Part shown: in pieces, positions 1-6,152 of the stretch
How positions within the stretch are numbered: the stretch's first letter is position 1
Layout: each line of letters starts with the position of its first letter
Assembly: GCA_023228245.1 (NCBI GenBank)
Contig: JALOBN010000058.1
Coordinates: 1-14,002 of the forward strand
Direction of reading: 5' to 3'
Source: Candidatus Pacearchaeota archaeon
GTDB taxonomy: Archaea; Nanoarchaeota; Nanoarchaeia; Pacearchaeales; GW2011-AR1
DNA length: 14,002 nt
Program-made: the position numbers and the translations under genes
The notes under the pieces: generated by a model
Databases searched by the model: none
Told to the model about the DNA's origin: nothing
Seen by the model: only the letters and a program-made list of their open reading frames with translations

Positions 1-22
1 TGATGGTTCTCTAATCCGGTGA
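1..22 (+). CDS. Scaffold protein, 3' end (partial)
   Basis: The final codons of the scaffold gene (D-G-S-L-I-R-stop; TGA at 20-22) run in from the left edge. The full gene is at 13409-13876. Here the penultimate codon is ATC (Ile), whereas the right-hand copy has AAC (Asn). The stop lies 4 bases before the capsid start codon, so the two genes are tightly coupled. Confidence 0.85.
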
Positions 23-148
23 TTCGATGACAATAAACAACTTTATCCCAACTATATGGAGCGCAAAGCTCCTGGCGAGCTTGAAGAAAGACCAGGTCTT
101 TACCCAGGCCGGTGTCATGAATAGGGACTACACGGGCGAGATTAGCGG
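1..148. repeat. Terminal direct repeat, left copy (circular closure)
   Basis: This stretch is repeated at 13855-14002 with only two differences (15 T versus 13869 A; 141 A versus 13995 C). It covers the last codons of the scaffold gene and the start of the capsid gene, in the same order at both ends. This is what a circular or concatemeric molecule gives when the assembled contig runs past its own start. The implied unit is about 13,854 bp. The 148-base length is close to a short-read length, so I infer assembly overlap rather than a biological terminal repeat. Confidence 0.9.
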
Positions 149-923
149 GCAAGGTTCCGTAGTCAAAATCAATGGAATAGGCCCCGTCACTATCAGGCCC
201 TATGTCAAGAACATGCCCATAGTGGCTCCAGAAACCCTGTCTGATGCTCAGACCAGCCTCACCATAGACCAGGCCAACTACTTCAACTTCGAAGTAGACG
301 ACATTGACAAGGCACAGCAAACCCCTAAGGTCATGGCCGGCGCAATGGCTCAGGCATCTTACGACCTGGCGGATGTGGCCGAGATGTACCTGGCGGATTT
401 GCTCTATGATGGCGTTCCGGCTGGAAACAAGATCGGCACTGACAGCGATGCTGGCGCTATCATCCCGTCGTCCGTCTACGGCGAAGGAGATGTTGGCACC
501 ACTGCCTATGATTATCTGGTAGATCTCAGCACAAAGCTGAGTGAGGCCAAGTGCCCGAAATCCGGTCGATGGTGTGTCATCCCCCCCTGGTTCACCGGGC
601 TGCTTGTAAAGGACCCCCGATTCACCAACATAGCCGCCTCGGGCAGTGCAGAAGCCCTGAGGAATGGCATAGTTACCCGCGTGGCTGGCTTCGACGTTCT
701 GGAGTCCCTGAACGTGCCTGTGGTGGTCTCTGAAGGAAAGTCAAACAGTGAGATCATAGCTGGTCACAGCATGGCCGCGAGCTATGCAGAGCAGATCAAT
801 AAGGTGGAGGGCTACAGGCCGGAGGACTCCTTCAGCGATGCCGTGAAGGGGCTTCACCTGTTCGGTGCAAAGGTCGTAAGACCTACTTGCCTGGCTCTCC
901 TGACTGCAAGGGCGGTGGCCTAA
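27..923 (+). CDS. Major capsid protein (HK97 fold, P22 coat-like group)
   Basis: This 298-aa protein should form the icosahedral shell. It opens directly with T-I-N-N-F-I-P-T-I-W-S-A and has the usual early layout of tailed-phage coat proteins of the P22/gp5-like group. Next come a V-N/M-N-R-D-Y-x-G segment near residues 30-36, a stretch like G-S-V-V-K-I-x-G-I-G-x-V-T-I-x-x-Y around 43-59, and L-T-I-D-Q-x-x-Y-F-N-F-x-V-D-D-I-D-x-A-Q around 78-97. There is no N-terminal delta domain and no adjacent protease, matching coat proteins that use a separate scaffold. The ATG follows a GGTGA ribosome site at 18-22. It contains no N-X-S/T sequon, unlike the next gene. The family call rests on recognised sequence pattern and gene order, not on a search. 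Confidence 0.88.
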   Translation: MTINNFIPTIWSAKLLASLKKDQVFTQAGVMNRDYTGEISGQGSVVKINGIGPVTIRPYVKNMPIVAPETLSDAQTSLTIDQANYFNFEVDDIDKAQQTPKVMAGAMAQASYDLADVAEMYLADLLYDGVPAGNKIGTDSDAGAIIPSSVYGEGDVGTTAYDYLVDLSTKLSEAKCPKSGRWCVIPPWFTGLLVKDPRFTNIAASGSAEALRNGIVTRVAGFDVLESLNVPVVVSEGKSNSEIIAGHSMAASYAEQINKVEGYRPEDSFSDAVKGLHLFGAKVVRPTCLALLTARAVA

Positions 924-1328
924 ATGAGGCTCATATCCCTCATTTTAATAGGCTTTCTTTGCATGGGCCTGTCTGGAGCCGTCAGATCTGAGATAAATGC
1001 TTCTGTGGCCTCATGGGATGGTTCGGCTAATGTTACCTGGTTTGCCCTAAATACGGCAGGTCACTACTTAGACATAGCGGAGGATGGAAGGCAGGTACTC
1101 ATAATCAATACCACTAACACCATATCTGCCTATGTCCAAAACATAACCATTCCTGCCGGTATATTTTGGCGTGAGGGCCTCGGAGACAAGCTCTTTCAAC
1201 TGGCTACAAACCAGACCTATATTCTCGGACCTTTTGAGAGTTCTAGGTTTAAACAGGCCAACGAGACCGTGCTCCTCGACACCAATGAGACACGCGGCTC
1301 TGTTGCCCTGGTACTATTGCCCCGATGA
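924..1328 (+). CDS. Decoration-like head protein with signal peptide and seven N-glycosylation sequons
   Basis: This 134-aa protein starts immediately after the capsid stop (TAA-ATG), with GGTGG as ribosome site inside the capsid 3' end. Residues 40-133 follow the pattern of small beta-rich proteins often encoded between capsid and adaptor genes in tailed phages: D-G-R-Q-V-L-I-I-N, then a -G-L-G-D- turn, then L-G-P-F-E-S-S-R-F near 101-109, ending in hydrophobic V-A-L-V-L-L-P. Unlike those cytoplasmic virion proteins, it begins with Met-Arg and a hydrophobic run to about residue 19, ending in small residues (S-G-A, cleavage possible after 19 or 22). N-X-S/T sequons occur at N25, N36, N62, N73, N96, N113 and N121. 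I infer a surface-exposed, possibly glycosylated virion or cell-surface protein. The decoration homology is moderately supported, the export signal well. Confidence 0.7.
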   Translation: MRLISLILIGFLCMGLSGAVRSEINASVASWDGSANVTWFALNTAGHYLDIAEDGRQVLIINTTNTISAYVQNITIPAGIFWREGLGDKLFQLATNQTYILGPFESSRFKQANETVLLDTNETRGSVALVLLPR

Positions 1329-1348
1329 GGGGCTAATATATTTTTAGG

Positions 1349-1822
1349 GTGGTGAAAAATACGGCCGATTACATAACCCATGATGATGCAGACGACTATT
1401 TTGCCCTAAGACCTAACTCAGAGGCATGGACTGATGCAGGTGTCACGGATGCAGATAAAGAGGGTGCCCTTCATACGGCTACTCAGGCTATCAACTGTCT
1501 AGGCTTGAAGGGCTGGAAGGTAGACCCGGCCACCCAGGTTAATCAATTCCCGAGATACATCCCCCTTGCCAGAGGCGGCATTATGGGTGATGGGGTGACA
1601 GTCCCTCAGGCCGTGATTGATGCGTGCTGTGAAGAGGCTTTAGAGCTCTTATCAACTGGTGGGAATGTTCGGAGGTCTTTGCAGGACCAGGGAGTGACCT
1701 CCATGAAGATGCTTGATGTCTCTGAGACCTTTGGCCCCGCAGCGGGACAGCCGGTCCTTATCTCCAGGATTGCCAAAGATCTTATCAGGCCCTTCATGGC
1801 TGTGGTGGTGCCTATCGTATGA
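1349..1822 (+). CDS. DnaT-like head-tail adaptor (head completion) protein
   Basis: This 157-aa protein matches the phage family annotated as 'DnaT-like ssDNA-binding', which in this gene position is the head-completion adaptor under the portal. Visible hallmarks are Y-I-T-x-D-D-A-D-D-Y-F-A-x-R near residues 8-21, an A-T-Q-A-I-N-x-L-x-x-K-G-W-K segment around 44-57, Q-F-P-R near 66-69, and V-P-Q-A-V-I-D-A-C-C-E-E-A-L-E-L-L around 84-100. It lies downstream of capsid and decoration genes, as expected. Two adjacent GTG codons (1349 and 1352) could start it. The AGG at 1346-1348 is close to both, and GGTGG may itself be the ribosome site, so the start is uncertain by a few residues. The stop overlaps the next start (ATGA). 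Confidence 0.75.
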   Translation: MVKNTADYITHDDADDYFALRPNSEAWTDAGVTDADKEGALHTATQAINCLGLKGWKVDPATQVNQFPRYIPLARGGIMGDGVTVPQAVIDACCEEALELLSTGGNVRRSLQDQGVTSMKMLDVSETFGPAAGQPVLISRIAKDLIRPFMAVVVPIV

Positions 1823-2403
1823 CCAGAAAGAGCCCCGTGCATGATTACCTTAAAAGCGTGGGCCAATATGCTGATCTCTGGAAGCTTTACCTCGGGCTTC
1901 CGGCTGATCCCCTGGTTCTAACCGATGCCTCACCAGCCGGTAATCATAAGGTCCGGATCTATGTTTGGCCTATCTCGGGACATACCGACTGTGCCGGAAC
2001 CGTCCAAGTAAATGCAGAGGCACCGCTGGCATTTACTGAAGAGGGTTATAAAGACTCTCTGGCAACCCTGACCGCCACGCCTACTATTCATTGTGTAGGG
2101 CTTGATTGTGCCGTTAGGGTGGAAGCCATCACTACCAGCAACGCCACTAAAGCCCGTGGTACATGGACGAACTTCGCTTGTAAATGGAGCGATAAAACCA
2201 AGATGTACTTATCTAATACAGGAACTTGGACTCTATCAATTGGCGAAGTGGTAGCGGAGAGCGGTGAGCCCTGGCGTGAGACTGATTATATCGTCGGAGA
2301 TCGCATTAGAAAGTTAGGTGCGGCGCTAGACTACACTATTAAGCGCTGCATTGTCGTCAAAGACCTGGATGAGGTTGAGCTTTACAGGGAGTATATGTTC
2401 TGA
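1819..2403 (+). CDS. Unknown 194-aa protein in the head-tail connector position
   Basis: The ATG overlaps the adaptor stop by four bases (ATGA), and the stop overlaps the MuF start by one (TGATG), so it is translationally coupled to structural genes on both sides. The middle (about 40-145) is rich in Thr, Val, Ala and aromatic residues and looks mostly beta, with several Cys. The C-terminal part contains Y-I-V-G-D-R-I-R-K-L-G-A and ends D-E-V-E-L-Y-R-E-Y-M-F, faintly like the barrel of head-closure proteins. I do not recognise the family. By position it could be head closure, a stopper, or a minimal tail/receptor protein. As the only unassigned gene inside the structural operon, it is the first suspect for whatever replaces a tail. 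Confidence 0.6.
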   Translation: MTRKSPVHDYLKSVGQYADLWKLYLGLPADPLVLTDASPAGNHKVRIYVWPISGHTDCAGTVQVNAEAPLAFTEEGYKDSLATLTATPTIHCVGLDCAVRVEAITTSNATKARGTWTNFACKWSDKTKMYLSNTGTWTLSIGEVVAESGEPWRETDYIVGDRIRKLGAALDYTIKRCIVVKDLDEVELYREYMF

Positions 2404-3290
2404 TGCCCGAGCCCTTCCCGCCTACAATCCCACATAAGAAGGCCGGGCCCCTGGTCCCCCCTGCCCCAGACAATGAGGGCGAACTGGATCCAGAATTAAG
2501 GGCCTATATTGAAGACCCGGACCTATGGCAAGCCCTGCAGAAGGATGTCATTGAACCGAGCAGAAAAGGGCTATGGGCCTACTTTGTGGCCACTGTTGGG
2601 GCGATCTCATGGGCTTCTGGTGTAGGCAGAACCTCAAAGCAGTTAACCGGCAATTCAAAGCAGGGCGAGAAGTGGCAAGCCGGACCATCGTATGCCCGCA
2701 AATATTTTGATGAGAGAGGCGGGCAGCTCATCAAAGATGTCTCTGAGACTGACCGCAAACATATCAGGGCCTTACTCATCGAGCATTGGGGCAAAGGAGA
2801 GGCTCAGTTTGCCAGGGATATAGCCGGGGATTACCTACTTGATGCGAAGCGGGCTAAATTGATATATCGCTCAGAGATGCACAATTGCCATGAGGCCGGC
2901 GCCTTCGCCAATGCTCACTTCAACGGCGGGCGGTTCCGTGTCTGGATCAGCAATGGAGATAATGCTTGCCCAAAGTGCCGGGCCATGAACGGCGAGATTA
3001 GGCCGATCGATCAACCTTTCAGTGATGGCAATTATTATCCTCATAAACATCCAAATTGCGAATGCAGTCAATACATGTTCACCCAAACACCAACTAAAGA
3101 GCAACTGATAGATTGCAATAAGCTGAGTAAAGAGACCAGAAATGAAGACTTCGCAGCGCTGGATAAGTACGTCTCCATCACGATCAGAGATAAGCCCGAG
3201 CTAAACGTGAAAGGCCAACTCATGAAGATAGATCTAGGCAGCCCGGCCCTTCAAGAAAAACTTGCAAAATCGATCTACGCACTATCATAG
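2403..3290 (+). CDS. MuF-like minor head protein
   Basis: This 295-aa protein carries the C-terminal half typical of the phage Mu F / SPP1 gp7 minor head family. It has an R-x-E motif followed by helix (residues 156-172), W-I-S-N-G-D-N-A-C-P-K-C (181-192), G-E-I-R-P-I-D (197-203) and H-K-H-P-N-C-E-C (214-221), the Cys/His set thought to bind metal. The N-terminal 150 residues are helical and charged, as in proteins that sit on the portal inside the head. The family is normally encoded right after the portal; here it is last in the capsid operon, about 4.3 kb of circle away. The start overlaps the previous stop (TGATG), and the operon ends at a hairpin terminator about 50 bp downstream. Confidence 0.85.
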   Translation: MPEPFPPTIPHKKAGPLVPPAPDNEGELDPELRAYIEDPDLWQALQKDVIEPSRKGLWAYFVATVGAISWASGVGRTSKQLTGNSKQGEKWQAGPSYARKYFDERGGQLIKDVSETDRKHIRALLIEHWGKGEAQFARDIAGDYLLDAKRAKLIYRSEMHNCHEAGAFANAHFNGGRFRVWISNGDNACPKCRAMNGEIRPIDQPFSDGNYYPHKHPNCECSQYMFTQTPTKEQLIDCNKLSKETRNEDFAALDKYVSITIRDKPELNVKGQLMKIDLGSPALQEKLAKSIYALS

Positions 3291-3302
3291 ATAACTATAT
3301 AT
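3287..3302 (-). repeat. Inverted copy of the 16-bp ATATATAGTTATCTAT repeat
   Basis: The + strand reads ATAGATAACTATATAT, the exact reverse complement of the tandem copies at 8238-8253 and 8272-8287. It overlaps the MuF stop codon. It is AT-rich, so chance is possible, but three exact 16-mers in 14 kb are notable. Confidence 0.6.
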
Positions 3303-3340
3303 CTCTTTATGACATACGATTTGCAGCGTTAAAAAATGGC

Positions 3341-3368
3341 GGTCCCGAGATAGCGGGGCCTTTTGTTT
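3341..3368 (+). terminator. Hairpin terminator after the capsid operon
   Basis: GGTCCCG (3341-3347) pairs with CGGGGCC (3354-3360), including one G-T wobble, around a six-base loop, followed by TTTTGTTT. It lies about 50 bp after the MuF stop and closes the scaffold-to-MuF operon. The rest of 3291-3422 holds only the repeat at 3287-3302 and the GGAAGGT ribosome site (3412-3418) of the next gene. Confidence 0.7.
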
Positions 3369-3422
3369 AGCTCCTAAACCCGATTGCCAGAGATCTAAGT
3401 ACCAATAAGACGGAAGGTTATC

Positions 3423-3620
3423 ATGCCAATAGATGGTGGTATTTCAAGCATTGCATATGTCGTATTTAGCCTCGCTCAGCTAATCCTAGGGTCTATAAGC
3501 ATCTATTCCCTTTTTAATGATGCGATAATCGCGGGGTTTGCTTTTATGATCCTATTGTACGTCTTTGGCTTCATTAAATCTCGGTATTTCGGAAGGCACA
3601 AATCTGACTCAACCTATTGA
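3423..3620 (+). CDS. Small membrane protein, two predicted TM segments
   Basis: This 65-aa product has two hydrophobic stretches (about residues 9-27 and 32-51) and a basic C-terminus (K-S-R-Y-F-G-R-H-K). A good ribosome site, GGAAGGT, lies five bases before the ATG. It is the first gene after the capsid-operon terminator and is AT-richer than the structural genes, which suggests an acquired accessory gene. Size and topology would fit a holin-like or exclusion protein, but no family is recognised. Its 3' end overlaps the next membrane ORF in another frame by 56 bp. The two may be separate coupled genes, or one gene split by an indel or frameshift. Confidence 0.55.
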   Translation: MPIDGGISSIAYVVFSLAQLILGSISIYSLFNDAIIAGFAFMILLYVFGFIKSRYFGRHKSDSTY

Positions 3621-4239
3621 ACTGAATTCGGCCTTTTTTTTGATTCTAGCTGGCTGGATAGTTGCCCTTTATATAATGCTTACATATGTTTCTGAGAAAA
3701 TTTCACTTGTCGGGATATACCACAAATTGAAGTCTCCGGCGAATCCAAATGGAGAAAGCTTTTTCCATAAAATCGCGGCCATTAGCAAATGCAATTTCAA
3801 CTTGACTTACCCATCTGCTGCCGCATATTTCGTCGTAATTAGAACGACCATCCCCGACATCACTGTAAATGACGCAAGTGTACTCTCGCTACTAGTAACA
3901 CTTGCAACTCTTCTAGTTTTAAGAATACTCGCAAATCCCTGTGAATGCACCAAGCCCAATATATGCAGTTTTTACGAAAATAGTATCGAGGATGCTCTTC
4001 TTGATAGCAATAAAGAACGTGTTTTATCTTTCTTTTACGCCTTTATATGCACATCGATGATTTTAGGATTAATTGTATTATCATACGGTTTACTGAAGGG
4101 TGACACCGGTATATTCATTGGCACCTTCGATTTATTAAACTTCATGATAATTACAATATCATATTTAGTTGCACTTTTCATATTTACACTATTAGGAGAA
4201 TTAATATTAAAATATTGCGTGCCTATCAGAAAAATTTAA
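3565..4239 (+). CDS. Multi-spanning membrane protein of unknown function
   Basis: This product of up to 224 aa has about five hydrophobic segments (near residues 23-42, 80-95, 102-120, 155-175 and 190-214). A Cys-rich loop, C-E-C-T-K-P-N-I-C, lies around 125-135. The reading frame is open from 3550, but its only start upstream of the first membrane segment is TTG at 3565. The next ATG, at 3676, would cut that segment. With no ribosome site at the TTG, initiation probably depends on the upstream ORF by coupling or frameshifting. A run of eight T lies at 3634-3641. The region is AT-rich with mixed codon use, unlike the capsid genes. No family recognised; a role in exclusion, lysis or host membrane change is speculation. 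Confidence 0.5.
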   Translation: MASLNLGISEGTNLTQPIELNSAFFLILAGWIVALYIMLTYVSEKISLVGIYHKLKSPANPNGESFFHKIAAISKCNFNLTYPSAAAYFVVIRTTIPDITVNDASVLSLLVTLATLLVLRILANPCECTKPNICSFYENSIEDALLDSNKERVLSFFYAFICTSMILGLIVLSYGLLKGDTGIFIGTFDLLNFMIITISYLVALFIFTLLGELILKYCVPIRKI

Positions 4240-4278
4240 GCTCCGTCATGAATATCGACTGTCCAGGAACTATGCGAA

Positions 4279-4288
4279 GATAAATATG
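4279..4288 (+). promoter_or_regulatory. TATA-box promoter for the RHH/coiled-coil gene
   Basis: GATAAATATG ends 23 bases before the ATG at 4312, so an archaeal transcript would start at or next to the start codon (leaderless). No ribosome site precedes the ATG, in agreement. Two GCATAAC repeats sit between the TATA box and the ATG. Confidence 0.55.
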
Positions 4289-4290
4289 CT

Positions 4291-4631
4291 TGCATAACTA
4301 CAGCATAACACATGCCTCGCGTGACGGTCTCCCTTGCTGATTCAATCCTGATTAAAGCCGATGAAGAGGCGCATAAAAGCAGCTTATCGCGGTCTGAGTA
4401 TGTGGCTAAAGCTATTGAATCATTTGTCACGGGCAGTAATCAGGCCAATTTAGAACTGCATAACGCTCAATTGGAGCTGAATAAAAGTCAAACTGAGGTT
4501 ATGCAACTAAAGCGGCAAATAACGAAATTAGAGAATCAGCTTGCAGAGAAAGATAGGGTTATAGATTCGAAATCTAAAGACGTTATGCAGGCTGAAGAAA
4601 AACTTAATCTGAGTTATGCAGACGTTATGCA
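4291..4631. repeat. Cluster of seven GCATAAC/GTTATGC sites
   Basis: The heptamer occurs at 4292-4298, 4303-4309 and 4458-4464 on the + strand. It occurs on the reverse strand at 4498-4504, 4582-4588, 4613-4619 and 4624-4630. Six of the seven extend to TGCATAAC. Two pairs (4292/4303 and 4613/4624) have exactly 11-bp spacing, one helical turn. The coding copies fall in different reading frames, so protein repetition does not explain them. Two further sites lie in the large terminase gene (10831 and 10876). The likely ligand is the RHH protein encoded across the cluster. Confidence 0.6.
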
Positions 4632-4800
4632 GGCCAAAAATGAGACCGCAAAATATGAGATGGCTCTTAAGGGCAAGGAAGATGAGATATCCTTTCTTCG
4701 CGGCCATGTGGCACAGCTCACCCAAAGCATCAGCCAATTGGCTCTACCACCATCGCAGGAAGAGGCCAGGGCTAAGAGCTGGTGGCGGTTCTGGAGATAA
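4312..4800 (+). CDS. RHH DNA-binding protein with long coiled coil
   Basis: Residues 1-40 fit a CopG/Arc-type ribbon-helix-helix domain: the strand P-R-V-T-V-S-L, two helices, and the S-L-S-R-S-E-Y-V turn and helix. Residues about 45-143 form a heptad-rich coiled coil with repeated E/D-V-M-Q units. A Pro break and the tail L-P-P-S-Q-E-E-A-R-A-K-S-W-W-R-F-W-R follow. This resembles the general plan of plasmid partition or KfrA-like proteins, namely DNA binding plus an alpha-helical arm, but the N-terminal fold is RHH. A TATA box and paired repeats directly upstream indicate autoregulation, and further copies inside the gene suggest spreading or centromere-like binding. A degraded second copy of the last 56 bases lies at 5309-5365. 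Segregation protein or repressor are both possible. Confidence 0.7.
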   Translation: MPRVTVSLADSILIKADEEAHKSSLSRSEYVAKAIESFVTGSNQANLELHNAQLELNKSQTEVMQLKRQITKLENQLAEKDRVIDSKSKDVMQAEEKLNLSYADVMQAKNETAKYEMALKGKEDEISFLRGHVAQLTQSISQLALPPSQEEARAKSWWRFWR

Positions 4801-4806
4801 AATTTT

Positions 4807-5301
4807 ATGTTAGATGTTTCGATCCTCTCAGGGATAGGTATTGAGATGGCATTAAAGCACTTACCAAAGCGATTAATCGGTTACCTATACCCTACAACTC
4901 GAATAGTTCAGAAGATAAAAATTGATCTCAGAGGCAATAATCCCATACAGATTGCTCGATTTGATATTCCTAAGATATCTTTATGGTTTGAGATCAAAAA
5001 TCGTAGTCTCGTGGATCTTGTCTTAGATCGTATGCTGATCGAGATCCAGATAAACAGCCAGCCGATACTTTATGGTGCTATGCTAAGACGGCAAGAAATA
5101 CCAAAAACAGATGACACTATTGTCTATTTTAATGAACTTCTTACCTCTCTACAACAGCAACATCTGCTCAGCAGGCGCGACAAAAACAAAATGATCGAGA
5201 CTATACACGTAGATGTTGAGGCGTACTTTGAATTCAATTCGGAAATCATAAAAATAAATATAGGAAGTATCTATACCCAGAATGTTAAATGTGAACTTTA
5301 A
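4807..5301 (+). CDS. Unknown 164-aa protein (possible WHy/LEA-like beta domain)
   Basis: It starts six bases after the RHH gene stop, with GGAGA about 11 bases upstream, so coupled translation is likely. The N-terminus (1-22) is moderately hydrophobic with a basic patch (K-H-L-P-K-R-L). From residue 40 it alternates beta-like strands: N-P-I-Q-I-A-R-F-D-I-P-K-I-S-L-W-F-E-I-K-N-R-S around 45-67, then L-D-R-M-L-I-E-I-Q, then A-Y-F-E-F-N near 137. The pattern recalls immunoglobulin-like accessory domains, but I do not recognise a family. It is bracketed by two copies of the RHH gene's 3' end, so it may have arrived by insertion or recombination. M14 (4846) is an alternative start. Confidence 0.6.
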   Translation: MLDVSILSGIGIEMALKHLPKRLIGYLYPTTRIVQKIKIDLRGNNPIQIARFDIPKISLWFEIKNRSLVDLVLDRMLIEIQINSQPILYGAMLRRQEIPKTDDTIVYFNELLTSLQQQHLLSRRDKNKMIETIHVDVEAYFEFNSEIIKINIGSIYTQNVKCEL

Positions 5302-5308
5302 GACATTC

Positions 5309-5365
5309 CTTCCACCATCGCAGGAAGAGGCCAATGCTAAGCATTGGTGGCGGTTCCGGAGATAG
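5309..5365 (+). pseudogene. Duplicated 3' end of the RHH/coiled-coil gene
   Basis: Bases 5309-5364 match 4744-4799 at 49 of 56 positions, offset 565 bp. They encode L-P-P-S-Q-E-E-A-N-A-K-H-W-W-R-F-R-R-stop, the same tail as the RHH protein. The rest of that gene is missing here. A short in-frame reading from ATG 5282 is possible (27 aa, overlapping the upstream stop), but I take this as a remnant. It shows that two related RHH genes or elements recombined, or that the 164-aa gene was inserted with duplication of its target. Confidence 0.7.
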
Positions 5366-5400
5366 GGAAATTAATATAGGATGTATAATGAAAGAGGACT

Positions 5401-5958
5401 ATGTCAAAACATATTGGAGAACTCCAAGACGTTCCCTTGGAGGATAAGTGGACCCGTGAAAAATATACATTATACGTCGATTGGAACGCGTCACCCGAAA
5501 AGATCGCTTCGGTGAGACTATCAAATAAAGACGAAGCAGGCAGAGGAATAATACCTAAACATGAAATCAAGATTGAAGGAAAGAACGAAATAGTAAATAG
5601 AACACTAGAAGATCTCACGGAGGCCCTTGAAGACCTCGAGTCTAAGGGGGAAAAGAGAGAATCAGAAATAATGGAAGATATAAAAAGAGGTTGTGCGCCG
5701 GGAGGATATACAAGCAAAGAGGATACACCAGAAATACCCCTTCCAGAGTACGGGCTGAAGGTCAGAAGAGCACGACAAGATGAGCAGAGATTTTTTTTCA
5801 TTGTGAAGGGGACAGAGAAAGAAGATCCCGCGATAAAACCGCCATTTAAGATTGAAATCGTTGGGGAAGGAGCTTTCGTATCTGTTAGCATAGAGAATAT
5901 TAGGCCACTTGTAGAAAAATTAAAGGCTATTTTTCAGTCGCCTTCAATGAGAGAATAG
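5401..5958 (+). CDS. Unknown charged 185-aa protein
   Basis: A clear ribosome site (GAGG, five bases before the ATG) supports this start; the nearby ATGs at 5381 and 5388 are out of frame. The product is hydrophilic, with a beta-like N-terminal part (Y-T-L-Y-V-D-W-N), a Glu/Lys-rich helical stretch around 65-95, and a beta-like C-terminal part (F-F-F-I-V-K-G; F-K-I-E-I-V-G-E-G-A-F-V-S-V). No signal peptide, membrane segment or known motif is visible. It is the last + strand gene before a convergent region, and its stop codon lies inside a perfect hairpin. Function unknown; small soluble proteins here often act as host-takeover or immunity factors, but nothing in the sequence shows that. Confidence 0.6.
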   Translation: MSKHIGELQDVPLEDKWTREKYTLYVDWNASPEKIASVRLSNKDEAGRGIIPKHEIKIEGKNEIVNRTLEDLTEALEDLESKGEKRESEIMEDIKRGCAPGGYTSKEDTPEIPLPEYGLKVRRARQDEQRFFFIVKGTEKEDPAIKPPFKIEIVGEGAFVSVSIENIRPLVEKLKAIFQSPSMRE

Positions 5959-6042
5959 TTCAATTGAACTTTGAACTATTTTCTATCTATCTCTCTAATT
6001 TAACTATATCTTATATATCTATCTATATTTATCTACATCTCA
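5954..6042 (+). terminator. Perfect hairpin plus pyrimidine tract
   Basis: AATAGTTCAA (5954-5963) pairs perfectly with TTGAACTATT (5971-5980) around a seven-base loop, taking in the stop codon. It is followed by TTCTATCTATCTCTCT and a long T/C/A tract to about 6042. Archaeal termination favours such T-rich runs. The same bases also contain the 14-bp palindrome AGTTCAATTGAACT (5957-5970), so a protein-binding role is possible. Confidence 0.55.
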
Positions 6043-6117
6043 AAGTAATCAGTATCATTAAACCGCGTAAATTCCCACGCGATTAGTGCAGGCCTTGAAC
6101 CTAGATGAGAGAGACCC

Positions 6118-6148
6118 AAATTAGTTAAAGGTTCAATTGAACTAATTT
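6118..6148 (-). terminator. Hairpin/palindrome after the reverse-strand winged-helix gene
   Basis: AAATTAGTT (6118-6126) pairs with AACTAATTT (6140-6148). The loop shares the 12-bp palindrome GTTCAATTGAAC (6131-6142), also found at 5958-5969. It lies just beyond the stop of the reverse gene. Between the two palindromes, 6043-6117 contains a CGCGT/ACGCG hairpin (6064-6081) and no convincing ORF. Confidence 0.45.
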
Positions 6149-6152
6149 TGAT

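Noticed and set aside
512..757. Reverse-strand ORFs within capsid, terminase, portal and scaffold genes
   Set aside because: They are shadows of well supported genes, with low-complexity Ser/Arg-rich composition and no promoters.
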